Origin: Streptomyces inusitatus
GTDB taxonomy: Bacteria > Actinomycetota > Actinomycetes > Streptomycetales > Streptomycetaceae
Length of the DNA stretch: 64,000 nucleotides
Reading direction: 5' to 3'
Assembly (NCBI RefSeq): GCF_014651115.1
Contig: NZ_BMWG01000002.1
Location: 406,907 to 470,906 of the forward strand
Shown: positions 26,292-34,226 of the stretch, piece by piece
Layout of the letters: the number at the start of each line of letters is the position of its first letter
Numbering within the stretch: the first letter of the stretch is position 1
Translations under genes and position numbers: made by a program
The notes under the pieces: generated by a model
Database searches by the model: none
What the model was told of the DNA's origin: nothing
What the model saw: the letters and a program-made list of their open reading frames with translations, nothing else

Positions 26292-27547
26292 CCGTCGTCT
26301 CCCGTCCGGGCCGTGAGGGGCAGTATCGCCTGGACCCGGAAGCCGCCGCCGTACCGGGGGCCCGCACTGAGGCGTCCGCCGATCGCGCCGACCCTCTCGC
26401 GCATGCCGAGGAGGCCGTGGCCGCCCTCGGTCTCGGTCTCGGTCTCCGGGGCGCTCTCCCGGCCGGTCTCCGGTACGGGGGTGTCGGCGGGGCCGCCGTC
26501 GTCGAGGACGGTGACTTCCAGGGTGCGGCCGACCCGGATGACGCTCACCTCGGCCCGGGCGCCCGGTCCCGCGTGCTTCTGCACATTGGTCAGCGCCTCC
26601 TGGATGATCCGGTACGCGGCGAGGTCGACCGCGCCGGGCGGGGTGATGCCGTCGTCGGCGCGGGCCACCTCGACCGGCAGACCCGCCTGGCGGAAGGTGG
26701 TGACCAGTTCGTCGAGCACCCCGAGGCCGGGGGCGGGTTCGGTGGGGGCCTCCGGGTCGCCGGACTGGCGGAGCAGTCCGACGGTGGCGCGGAGTTCGTT
26801 GAGGGCGGAGCGGCTGGCCTCGCGGACATGCGAGAGGGCCTCTTTGGCCTGGTCGGGGCGTTTGTCCATGACATGGGCGGCGACGCCGGCCTGCACATTG
26901 ACCAGGGCTATGTGGTGGGCGACGACATCGTGGAGATCGCGGGCGATCCGCAGCCGCTCCTCGGCGACGCGGCGGCGGGCCTCCTCCTCGCGGGTGCGCT
27001 CGGCGCGTTCGGCGCGTTCCTTGATGGCGTCGATGAAGGCGCGGCGGCTGCGGACGGCGTCCCCGGCGGCGGCGGCCATGCCGGTCCAGGCGAAGATGCC
27101 CAGATTCTCCTGGGTGTACCAGGGGGTGGAGCCGAAGAACATGGCGCTGCCGGTGAGCCCGGTCATGGTGAGCAGTCCGACGCGCCAGGTGGTGGGCCGG
27201 TCGGTGCGGGAGGCGACGGTGTAGAGGGCGATCACCGCGCTCATGGCGACCGGGGCGGAGGGGTCGCCGAAACTCAGTTCCAGGGCGGACAGCGCGCTGG
27301 TGAAGATCAGGACGCCCATCGGGTTGCGGCGGCGCGGCACCAGCGCGACGGAGACGACGGCCATCAGGAGCACGCTGCGCACGTCGGGGGTGCGGTTGCC
27401 GAACTGGGGTCCGTGCACCCCGCTGACGGCGAGCGAGCCGACGATCATGGCGACCAGGACGACGACGGCGAGCGCGCCGTCGAAGGCCATCGGGTGGGAG
27501 CGGAGCCAGCGCTGAGTGCGGGCGAGCCCGGTGGCGAGTGAGGTCAC
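26288..27547 (-). CDS. DesK/NarX-type sensor histidine kinase
   Basis: About 419 residues. The N-terminal half has about five hydrophobic segments and no large sensor loop. The HisKA_3 dimerisation motif is RIARDLHDVVAHHIALVNVQ with the phospho-His in RDLHD. A HATPase_c domain follows, ending GHGLLGMRERVGAIGG. This is the usual partner of NarL-type regulators. The start is uncertain: I use GTG 27547, while a TTG at 27556 in the same frame adds three residues, and neither has a clear ribosome site. Confidence 0.92.
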   Translation of the reverse strand: MTSLATGLARTQRWLRSHPMAFDGALAVVVLVAMIVGSLAVSGVHGPQFGNRTPDVRSVLLMAVVSVALVPRRRNPMGVLIFTSALSALELSFGDPSAPVAMSAVIALYTVASRTDRPTTWRVGLLTMTGLTGSAMFFGSTPWYTQENLGIFAWTGMAAAAGDAVRSRRAFIDAIKERAERAERTREEEARRRVAEERLRIARDLHDVVAHHIALVNVQAGVAAHVMDKRPDQAKEALSHVREASRSALNELRATVGLLRQSGDPEAPTEPAPGLGVLDELVTTFRQAGLPVEVARADDGITPPGAVDLAAYRIIQEALTNVQKHAGPGARAEVSVIRVGRTLEVTVLDDGGPADTPVPETGRESAPETETETEGGHGLLGMRERVGAIGGRLSAGPRYGGGFRVQAILPLTARTGDDG

Positions 27548-27574
27548 GTCGGGCAAGGTTACGGCGTGTCGCGG

Positions 27575-27599
27575 CCGCCCCGCCGGGTGGGCGGGGCGG
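27575..27599 (-). terminator. Terminator after the psp genes
   Basis: CCGCCCCGCC and GGCGGGGCGG form a 10-bp stem around GGGTG, 38 bp after the stop of the PspA-associated gene and just before the histidine kinase start. Confidence 0.65.
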
Positions 27600-27636
27600 G
27601 TGCGATCGGCCCGTCAGCGGTCGGCCCGGTGGGCGG

Positions 27637-27927
27637 TCAGCCGGCCGGGTCCGGGATGAGGCCCTCGTCGCCGAGCATCGCCCGGACGTCCGCCAGGGTC
27701 GCGTCCGGACCCGGGAGGATCAGCCCGGACGGCTCCAGCGCGTCGTCCGGAAGAGGTTCGCCGAGGTCGTGGACCCGGTCCAGCAGAGCGGTGAGGGTCC
27801 GCCGGAAGGCCGGTTCGTCCCCTCGCTCCACCTCGGCGAGCAGCTCGTCGTCGAGCTTGTCCAGCTCGGCGAGGTGGCCGTCGGCCAGCCTCACCTGACC
27901 CTCCCCCATGATCCGAACGACGGTCAT
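27637..27927 (-). CDS. PspA-associated protein (PspAA-like)
   Basis: A 96-residue acidic protein starting MTVVRIMGEGQVRLAD and ending GLIPDPAG. Size, composition and position 9 bp downstream of a PspA gene match the PspAA family of actinobacteria and other monoderms. It has no membrane segment. It probably binds PspA or tunes its membrane association (known only by association). Confidence 0.85.
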   Translation of the reverse strand: MTVVRIMGEGQVRLADGHLAELDKLDDELLAEVERGDEPAFRRTLTALLDRVHDLGEPLPDDALEPSGLILPGPDATLADVRAMLGDEGLIPDPAG

Positions 27928-27936
27928 GACGAGTCC

Positions 27937-28740
27937 CTACTGCTTGTCGAAGTTGGGCCTGGTGCCGTTCCGCTGCCCCTGGGCGTCCTGACCGGCCGCG
28001 CCGCCGCCCTCGATGGCCTGCTTCGAGGCGCCGGAGCCGCCCGCCAGCTCGGCCTTCATCCGCTGGAGCTCCAGCTCTACATCAGTACCACCGGAGATGC
28101 GATCCAGCTCGGCGGCGATGTCGTCCTTGGCCGTCCCGGTCGGGTCGTCGAGCGCGCCGGAGGCCAGCAGCTCGTCGATCGCGCCGGCCCGGGCCTGGAG
28201 CTGGGCGGTCTTGTCCTCGGCCCGCTGGATCGCCAGACCGACGTCGCCCATCTCCTCGGAGATGCCGGTGAAGGCCTCGCCGATCCGGGTCTGCGCCTGG
28301 GCGGCGGTGTAGGTGGCCTTGATGGTCTCCTTCTTGGTGCGGAAGGCGTCGACCTTGGCCTGGAGCCGCTGGGCGGCCAGGGTGAGCTTCTCCTCCTCGC
28401 CCTGGAGCGTCTGGTGCTGGGTCTCCAGATCGCTGACCTGCTGCTGGAGGGCGGCACGGCGGGAGAGCGCCTCGCGCGCCAGATCCTCCCGGCCGAGCGC
28501 CAGCGCCTTGCGGCCCTGGTCCTCCAGCTTGGCGGACTGCCCCTGCAACTGGTTGAGCTGGAGTTCGAGGCGCTTGCGGGAGGTCGCCACATCGGCCACT
28601 CCCCGGCGCACCTTCTGCAACAGCTCCAGCTGCTTCTGGTACGAGTAATCAAGGGTCTCGCGCGGATCCTCGGCCCGGTCCAGGGCCTTGTTCGCCTTCG
28701 CGCGGAAGATCATCCCCATACGCTTCATGACACCGCTCAT
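27937..28740 (-). CDS. pspA: PspA/IM30 (Vipp1) family membrane-stress protein
   Basis: A 267-residue, almost wholly helical protein with long coiled coils (about residues 25-215, heptads rich in Leu, Gln and Arg). The N-terminal amphipathic helix is MKRMGMIFRAKANKALDRAEDP. The last 40 residues are Gly/Gln-rich and disordered. PspA proteins form scaffold-like assemblies on the inner face of the membrane under envelope stress. AAGGGGG lies about 11 bp before the ATG. It sits upstream of its partner and of the two-component/RND block. Confidence 0.94.
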   Translation of the reverse strand: MSGVMKRMGMIFRAKANKALDRAEDPRETLDYSYQKQLELLQKVRRGVADVATSRKRLELQLNQLQGQSAKLEDQGRKALALGREDLAREALSRRAALQQQVSDLETQHQTLQGEEEKLTLAAQRLQAKVDAFRTKKETIKATYTAAQAQTRIGEAFTGISEEMGDVGLAIQRAEDKTAQLQARAGAIDELLASGALDDPTGTAKDDIAAELDRISGGTDVELELQRMKAELAGGSGASKQAIEGGGAAGQDAQGQRNGTRPNFDKQ

Positions 28741-29081
28741 GGGCTTCGCGCGCCCCCTTCTGACGGACTACAGCTTCAGCACTCCAGAACCCACAGTACG
28801 GGCCCTGCATCCATTACCGCACTGTTCAGGCGCGGATGCGCTCATCCCCAAGGACGACTGCGCGGTGCCATTGATCCGGCGCAAGGAGTAGACGACCGTC
28901 AGGGAACCCCTCAGGAACCCGGCGTAAACACGGAAGCATGACCGTTTCTCATGGCTTTCCTTGCCCTATACCGCTCTATACCCACTTTTGTACGGCTGTC
29001 ACCGGCCGGGTTCCGGGCCGGTAGGAGGAACGCGGGGGAACGTCGGGGAACAGGGCGTTGCCGGATCGTTCCCCTCCGGCG
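28741..29081. other. Divergent intergenic region between pspA and DUF3043 gene
   Basis: About 340 bp without a convincing gene. The minus strand carries a 10-bp near-repeat, GTATAGAGCG then GTATAGGGCA (28964-28982), which gives two -10-like hexamers and may belong to a pspA promoter. The plus-strand promoter of the next gene begins just after this region. Confidence 0.4.
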
Positions 29082-29110
29082 TTGGGTACCCGCGCCCCAC
29101 CCCGTACCCT
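29082..29110 (+). promoter_or_regulatory. SigA-type promoter for a leaderless transcript
   Basis: TTGGGT (29082-29087) and TACCCT (29105-29110) are 17 bp apart. The GTG start of the DUF3043 gene comes 8 bp after the -10, with no ribosome site, which is the standard geometry of a leaderless mRNA. Confidence 0.6.
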
Positions 29111-29118
29111 TGGGCTTT

Positions 29119-29715
29119 GTGTTCCGTAGCCGTGCCAAGACAGAGAAGGTCCCCACCGACAAGGTGACGGCCGACCTCTCCCAGCAGTCCCGTGACCCCG
29201 AGGCCCCGAAGGGCCGCCCCACCCCCAAGCGGAGTGAGGCCCAGACCCAGCGCCGCCGTGCCGCCACCCAGCCGCTGGACCGCAAGGCGGCCATGCGCCG
29301 CCAGCGCGACGCCCGGCGCGCGGACCTGGCGCGGCAGCGGGAGGCGCTCGCCAGTGGTGACGAGCGCTATCTCCCCACGCGCGACAAGGGTCCGGTGCGC
29401 CGCTTCGCCCGTGATTACGTGGACTCCCGCTTCTGCGTCGCGGAGTTCTTCCTGCCGCTCGCGGTGCTGATCCTGATCCTGAGCATGATCCAGGTGGGCC
29501 AGCTCCAGAACATCGCGCTGCTGATCTGGCTCGGTGTGATCGCGATGATCGTGATCGACTCGATCGGTCTGGGCTTCCGGCTGAAGAAGCAGCTGAACGC
29601 CCGCTTCCCCGACGAGCCCAAGCGCGGCGCGGTCGCCTACGGCCTGATGCGTACGCTCCAGATGCGCCGGCTCCGGCTGCCGAAGCCGCAGGTCAAGCGC
29701 GGAGAGCGGCCCTGA
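29119..29715 (+). CDS. DUF3043 membrane protein
   Basis: A 198-residue conserved actinobacterial protein. A basic, Gln/Arg-rich N-terminal half (RRRAATQPLDRKAAMRRQRD) precedes two membrane helices (about residues 111-130 and 135-155), then a basic tail. I start at the GTG 29119 (MFRSRAKTEK) because a promoter lies 8 bp upstream; the longer frame to 28951 runs through that promoter. Function unknown; the basic tails suggest contact with lipid head groups or nucleic acid. Confidence 0.85.
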   Translation: MFRSRAKTEKVPTDKVTADLSQQSRDPEAPKGRPTPKRSEAQTQRRRAATQPLDRKAAMRRQRDARRADLARQREALASGDERYLPTRDKGPVRRFARDYVDSRFCVAEFFLPLAVLILILSMIQVGQLQNIALLIWLGVIAMIVIDSIGLGFRLKKQLNARFPDEPKRGAVAYGLMRTLQMRRLRLPKPQVKRGERP

Positions 29716-29735
29716 GTACGGAGGCCCCCGGCGCC

Positions 29736-30572
29736 GTGGACGCGGTGCCGGGCACCCCGGTGGTCGGCGAGGTCGCCGAAGTCGCCCGGGCCGCCCAGTT
29801 CGCCGACGGCCCCGGGGAGGCCCCCGGCGGTCTGCTGGAGGCCGTCCACCAGGAGCTGCTCGCCCGTCGGCTCGACGAGCAGATAGCGGCCCGCTTCCCG
29901 GTGGGCCAGCGGCTGCGGATCCTCGACGTCGGCATGGGCCGGGGTGTGCAGACGCTCCGGCTGGCCCGCGCCGGGCACGAGGTCACCGGACTGGAGTCCG
30001 ACCCCACCCTGGTCGGCGCCGCTCAGGAGGCCCTGGCCACCGAGCCCGAGGGCATCCGGGAGCGGGTCCGGCTGGTCGAGGGCGACTGCCGCGACACCGG
30101 TGTGCACTTCCTCCCCGGCGCGTTCGACGTGGTGCTCTGCCACCGCGTGCTGATGGAGTCGCAGGAACAGGACCCGGACGCGACGCTCGCCGGGATGGCC
30201 AGGATGCTCGCCCCGCGCGGGCTGCTCTCCCTCCTCGTACGCAACGCGGACGCACTGGCCCTCGGGCCGGGGCTGGCCGGGGACTGGGACGGGGCGCTGG
30301 CCGCGCTCGACGCCGACCCCGGCACCGACCGGCGCGGCGCCTCGGTGCGCGCCGACCGGCTGGAGGCGCTCACCGCGACGCTCGCCGGGATCGCGGCCCC
30401 GCTGCACGCCTGGTACGGCGTACGGGTCTTCACCGGCTGGGGCGCCGACGCGCCCGTGCCGGACGAGGGCACGCTGGAACGGCTGCTGGCCGCCGAGGAC
30501 CGGGCCGGGCGGACCGACCCGTACCGCAGGGTGGCGGCACTGCTGCATCTGTGCGGGGCCCGGGATTCCTGA
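29736..30572 (+). CDS. SAM-dependent class I methyltransferase
   Basis: A 278-residue Rossmann-fold methyltransferase. Motif I is RILDVGMGRGVQTLRLARAG (about residues 66-85), the acidic end of strand 2 is in VTGLESDP, and later motifs are VEGDCRDTG and FDVVLCHRVLMES. The substrate is not evident. GTG 29736 lies 11 bp after ACGGAGG. A CTG at 29712 is in frame, overlaps the previous stop, and has GGAGAG 7 bp upstream, so a CTG start cannot be excluded. It lies 20 bp after the DUF3043 gene and is probably co-transcribed with it. Confidence 0.85.
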   Translation: MDAVPGTPVVGEVAEVARAAQFADGPGEAPGGLLEAVHQELLARRLDEQIAARFPVGQRLRILDVGMGRGVQTLRLARAGHEVTGLESDPTLVGAAQEALATEPEGIRERVRLVEGDCRDTGVHFLPGAFDVVLCHRVLMESQEQDPDATLAGMARMLAPRGLLSLLVRNADALALGPGLAGDWDGALAALDADPGTDRRGASVRADRLEALTATLAGIAAPLHAWYGVRVFTGWGADAPVPDEGTLERLLAAEDRAGRTDPYRRVAALLHLCGARDS

Positions 30573-30610
30573 AGCCCCGGCCGACCCTCCAGTGATTTCC
30601 GTGATTTTCG

Positions 30611-30640
30611 CGAGGGAGTCAGGCAACGGCGGCTCCCTCG
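30611..30640 (+). terminator. Terminator after the methyltransferase gene
   Basis: CGAGGGAGTC and GGCTCCCTCG pair as a 9-10-bp stem with a 10-nt loop, 38 bp after the stop. Confidence 0.65.
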
Positions 30641-30653
30641 CGTCCCCCCTCAA

Positions 30654-32477
30654 GTGAGCAGAGCAGAGATCCCGGCCCAGAACGCCGAGAAGAACGAGAC
30701 GACGACCCCGAAACTCTCCGCCGGGGAGACCTGGCGGGCGCTGTACGCCCACTTCCGTCCCCACCGGGGGCTGGTCGCGCTCGGCGCGGTCTTCGCCCTG
30801 GTCGGCGCGGTCACCGGGCTGATGCAGCCACTGGCGGCCAAGGAGCTGGTGGACCGCCTCAGCCAGGACGAGTCGATCACCGGGATCCTGATCGCGCTCA
30901 CCGCGCTGGTGGTGCTCGGCACGGTGATCGAGGCGACCGGCGGATACATCCTGAGCCGTACCGCCGAATCCGTGGTGCTGGCCGCCCGCCGCACCCTGAT
31001 CGGACGGCTGCTGCGGCTCAAGCTGCCGGAGATGGAACGCTCCCAGCCCGGCGATCTGATGTCCCGGATCTCCTCGGACACGACCCTGCTGCGCGCGGTC
31101 ACCACCCAGTCGATCGTCGCGGCGGGCACCGGCGGTCTCACCGCCGTCGCCACCGTCGTGATGATGGGCATGATGGACATGGTGCTGCTCGGCGTCACCC
31201 TCGGGGTGATCGTGCTGATCGGCGGGTGCGTCGGCCTCGTGATGCCGAAGATCGCCCAGGCCGCCACCCGCTCGCAGGAGGCGGTCGGCGAGATCTCCAC
31301 CCGGCTGGAGCGGGCCTTCGGGGCCTTCCGCACCCTCAAGGCGTCCGGCGCGGAGGAGCGCGAGACCGCGATCATCGGCGCGGCGGCCGAGGACGCGTGG
31401 CGGCACGGCGTCCGCTCCGCGAAGTGGGAGTCGGTGGCCTGGTCCTCGGTGGGGCTCGCGGTGCAGGTCTCCTTCCTCGCGGTGCTCGGCATCGGCGGGG
31501 CACGGGTGGCCTCCGGCGCGATCTCCGTCTCGACGCTGGTGGCGTTCCTGCTCTTCCTCTTCTATCTGATCGACCCGGTGTCCAAGCTGGTGGAGGCGGC
31601 GACCCAGTACCAGGAGGGCTCGGCGGCCATCGCCCGGATCGTGGAGGCGGAGCGCCTGGAGACGGAGCAGACCGAGAGGACCGGGCGGACGGCCCCTGCG
31701 GAGAAGACCGGGCAGACCGGGCCTGCGGCGTCGGTCGCGTTCGAGAACGTCTCCTTCCGCTACCGCGAGGACCTTCCGCCGGTCCATCACGGGGTCTCCT
31801 TCGAGGTGCCCGGCGCCGGGATGACCGCGTTCGTCGGCCCCTCGGGGGCCGGAAAGACGACCGTGTTCGGGCTGATCGAGCGGTTCTACGAGGCCGACGG
31901 CGGCCGGATCCTGATCGACGGCCGGGATGTGCGCGACTGGCCGACCGCCGAGCTGCGCGCGTCCATCGGATATGTGGAGCAGGACGCTCCGGTGCTGGCG
32001 GGAACGCTCCGGGAGAATCTGGTCTTCGCCTCGCCGGACGCCACGGACGAGCAGATCCACGAGGTGCTCGTACGGGCCAGGCTCGACGCGCTGGTGGACC
32101 GGCTGCCGGAGGGGCTGGACACGGTGGTGGGCCACCGGGGCTCCAAGCTCTCCGGCGGTGAGCGCCAGCGGGTGGCGATAGCGCGGGCGCTGCTGCGGCG
32201 GCCCCGGCTGCTGCTGCTCGACGAGGCGACCAGCCAGCTGGACGCGGTCAATGAGATGGCACTGCGGGACGTGGTCGCGGAGGTGTCGCGGGAGGTGACG
32301 GTGCTGGTGGTCGCGCACCGGCTGTCGACGGTGACCCTGGCGGACCGGATCGTGGTGATGGACGCCGGGCGGGTGCGCGCGGTGGGGACGCACCAGGAAC
32401 TGGTGGCGGGCGATCCGCTGTACGGGGAGCTGGCGGCCACGCAGTTCCTGGCGACGGTGCCCGAGAACGCGGCCTGA
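30654..32477 (+). CDS. ABC exporter, fused permease and ATPase
   Basis: A 607-residue half-transporter. An exporter-type membrane domain with six helices fills about residues 30-320, followed by an ATPase domain (about 365-600). Visible motifs: Walker [11 protein letters not shown]-loop YVEQDAPV, signature KLSGGERQR, Walker B LLLLDEAT and the switch His in VVAHRLSTV. It resembles lipid or multidrug exporters of the MsbA/LmrA group and would work as a homodimer. The GTG start has only a weak ribosome site. A low-complexity Thr/Glu/Gly linker (about 335-360) joins the domains. Confidence 0.93.
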   Translation: MSRAEIPAQNAEKNETTTPKLSAGETWRALYAHFRPHRGLVALGAVFALVGAVTGLMQPLAAKELVDRLSQDESITGILIALTALVVLGTVIEATGGYILSRTAESVVLAARRTLIGRLLRLKLPEMERSQPGDLMSRISSDTTLLRAVTTQSIVAAGTGGLTAVATVVMMGMMDMVLLGVTLGVIVLIGGCVGLVMPKIAQAATRSQEAVGEISTRLERAFGAFRTLKASGAEERETAIIGAAAEDAWRHGVRSAKWESVAWSSVGLAVQVSFLAVLGIGGARVASGAISVSTLVAFLLFLFYLIDPVSKLVEAATQYQEGSAAIARIVEAERLETEQTERTGRTAPAEKTGQTGPAASVAFENVSFRYREDLPPVHHGVSFEVPGAGMTAFVGPSGAGKTTVFGLIERFYEADGGRILIDGRDVRDWPTAELRASIGYVEQDAPVLAGTLRENLVFASPDATDEQIHEVLVRARLDALVDRLPEGLDTVVGHRGSKLSGGERQRVAIARALLRRPRLLLLDEATSQLDAVNEMALRDVVAEVSREVTVLVVAHRLSTVTLADRIVVMDAGRVRAVGTHQELVAGDPLYGELAATQFLATVPENAA

Positions 32478-32591
32478 ACCGCCGAACGTCGGATCTCCAC
32501 AGACGGATGTCCGTGGACGCCGAGGGTTCCGGTCACCGGTTCGGCGGCGTCCAACATGCCGATATATTGGGGCGAAAGGGATACTCCGGTC

Positions 32592-33719
32592 ATGGAGATA
32601 TCCCCTCGTCCCCTCTCGCGCGGCACCGCCCGCCGCCGTCTCCGTCTCCGTCTCCGGCGGCTGCTGCCGTCGGCCGCGGGGGTCTGCGCGGCGGTCCTCA
32701 TCGGCGGCTGCACGGGGACTCCCGGGCCGGAGCGCACCGAGGCGTCCTCGTGGCAGCGGATGGAGAGTTCGACCCGGGCGGCCCCGCCCTCCTCGGTGAA
32801 CGAGCTCCAGACCGACTACGAGACCGTCATCAAGAACGTACTGCCGTCCGTGGTGCAGATCGAGGCCGGGAACAGCCTCGGGTCGGGCATCGTCTACGAC
32901 AGCAAGGGCCATGTGATCACCAATGCCCATGTGGTGGGCGAAGGGCGGTCGTTCCTGGTCACCGTGGCGACGGGCGAGGAGCCGCTGACCGCGAAGCTCG
33001 TCTCCTCCTACCCGGAGCAGGACCTGGCGGTCATCAAGCTGGAACGGGTTCCCGCCGGGCTGAGGCCCGCGACCTTCGGCGACTCCTCGAAGGTGGCCGT
33101 GGGGCAGATCGTCCTCGCCATGGGGTCGCCGCTCGGGCTGTCCAGCAGCGTGACCCAGGGCATCGTCTCCGGGATCGGCCGCACGGTGAGCGAGAGCGCC
33201 ACCGGCGGCGGGACCGGCGCGACGATCGGGAACATGGTGCAGACGTCCGCCGCGATCAACCCCGGGAACAGCGGGGGCGCGCTGGTCAATCTGGACAGCG
33301 AGGTGATCGGGATCCCCACCCTGGCGGCGACCGACCCGGAGCTGGGCGAGGGGGCCGCGCCCGGGATCGGGTTCGCGATCCCCGTCTCGATGGTGACGAC
33401 GGTCGCCGACCAGATCATCCAGAACGGGAAAGTCACCCACTCGGGACGGGCCGCGCTGGAGATCACCGCGCGGACCGTGCTGGACGACAGCTACCAGCCC
33501 GCCGGAGCGGCGGTGGTGGAGGTCGTCAAGGGCGGGGCGGCGGACAAGGCGGGGCTGCGGGCCGGCGACATCATCACCAAGGTGGGGTCGTCGGAGATCA
33601 CGTCGATCACCGGGCTCGCGGAGGCGCTGGCGTCGGACGAGCCGGGGGAGAAGGTGGTGGTGGGGTATGTGCGGGACGGGGAGGAGAGGACGGCGGAGGT
33701 GACGCTGGGGGAGGTCTGA
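32592..33719 (+). CDS. HtrA/DegP-like S1C serine protease with PDZ domain, lipoprotein
   Basis: A 375-residue exported protease. A basic N terminus and hydrophobic stretch end in the lipobox LIGGC (Cys40). The catalytic triad is His113 (TNAHVV), Asp144 (EQDLAVIK) and Ser227 (NPGNSGGAL), and one PDZ domain follows (about 280-375, with KAGLRAGDIITKV). It would degrade or check proteins outside the membrane. I take ATG 32592 (MEISPRPLS), which gives a normal lipoprotein signal; an ATG at 32556 adds 12 residues. It follows the ABC exporter by 114 bp. The N-terminal Arg codons form a CGTCTCCGTCTCCG-type repeat. Confidence 0.92.
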   Translation: MEISPRPLSRGTARRRLRLRLRRLLPSAAGVCAAVLIGGCTGTPGPERTEASSWQRMESSTRAAPPSSVNELQTDYETVIKNVLPSVVQIEAGNSLGSGIVYDSKGHVITNAHVVGEGRSFLVTVATGEEPLTAKLVSSYPEQDLAVIKLERVPAGLRPATFGDSSKVAVGQIVLAMGSPLGLSSSVTQGIVSGIGRTVSESATGGGTGATIGNMVQTSAAINPGNSGGALVNLDSEVIGIPTLAATDPELGEGAAPGIGFAIPVSMVTTVADQIIQNGKVTHSGRAALEITARTVLDDSYQPAGAAVVEVVKGGAADKAGLRAGDIITKVGSSEITSITGLAEALASDEPGEKVVVGYVRDGEERTAEVTLGEV

Positions 33720-33759
33720 GAGCTGACGCTCTCGGTTACCCGGTCAATGTGCGGGCCGT

Positions 33760-33820
33760 TGTCGGGGGCTCCGCCCCCGAACCCCCGCTCCTCAATCGCC
33801 GGAGGGGCTTGAATTTGAGG
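33760..33820 (-). repeat. Dispersed GC-rich intergenic repeat, copy A (inverted)
   Basis: Read on the minus strand this matches the elements at 54476-54594 and 56716-56849: CAAATTCAAGCCCC, CGGCGATTGAGG, GGTTCGGGGGCGGAGCCCC. It lies just after the protease gene. It appears to be a Streptomyces intergenic repeat, non-coding. Confidence 0.6.
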
Positions 33821-33881
33821 CACCCGTTCAGTGAACGCCCTGGCTTCGCAGGGAGTGGACCCAGCGAAAGCTTGATTTATC

Positions 33882-33913
33882 GGCCCGGCCCCCACAGTTG
33901 CGGGGGCCGGGCC
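33882..33913 (-). terminator. Terminator of the small minus-strand gene
   Basis: GGCCCGGCCCCC and GGGGGCCGGGCC pair as a 12-bp stem with an 8-nt loop, 14 bp after the stop of the 68-residue gene. Confidence 0.8.
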
Positions 33914-33927
33914 GGAGTGCGAGAAGG

Positions 33928-34134
33928 TTACTCGGCGGTGTGGAGGCTCATGGGGCCGTAGATCTGGGTGGAGTCCTCGGAGAGGGTGACCTGGTCGGCG
34001 CCGCCGTCGCGGAGGTCTTTCCAGTGCTCACCGATCCAGGACTCGGCGTCGCCTTGTGTGGTGAACTCCTCCGGCTCGACAGCCGGCTGGACCTTTGTCC
34101 CGTCGGACTTCTCGAACTGCCACGTCCATGCCAT
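33928..34134 (-). CDS. Small conserved hypothetical protein
   Basis: A 68-residue acidic, soluble protein starting MAWTWQFEKSDGTKV, with Trp-rich segments (ESWIGEHWKDLRDGG) and ending MSLHTAE. A strong AAGGAGG lies 5 bp before the ATG, and a terminator follows the stop, so it is a stand-alone gene. The size and Trp pattern are those of a small conserved actinobacterial protein; function unknown. Confidence 0.8.
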   Translation of the reverse strand: MAWTWQFEKSDGTKVQPAVEPEEFTTQGDAESWIGEHWKDLRDGGADQVTLSEDSTQIYGPMSLHTAE

Positions 34135-34226
34135 GTCCGCCTCCTTGGGGGTCTGAAGTGATCTCTGTCCCGCACGCAGCGTAGCCGGGGGCGCGGGGGG
34201 CGCGGGGAAGCGGGAGGATCAGGGGT

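Noticed and set aside
29637..33440. 1267-codon open frame on the minus strand
   Set aside because: It lies antisense to the methyltransferase, ABC exporter and protease, all with clear family motifs. Its composition is low-complexity Arg/Gly/Pro.
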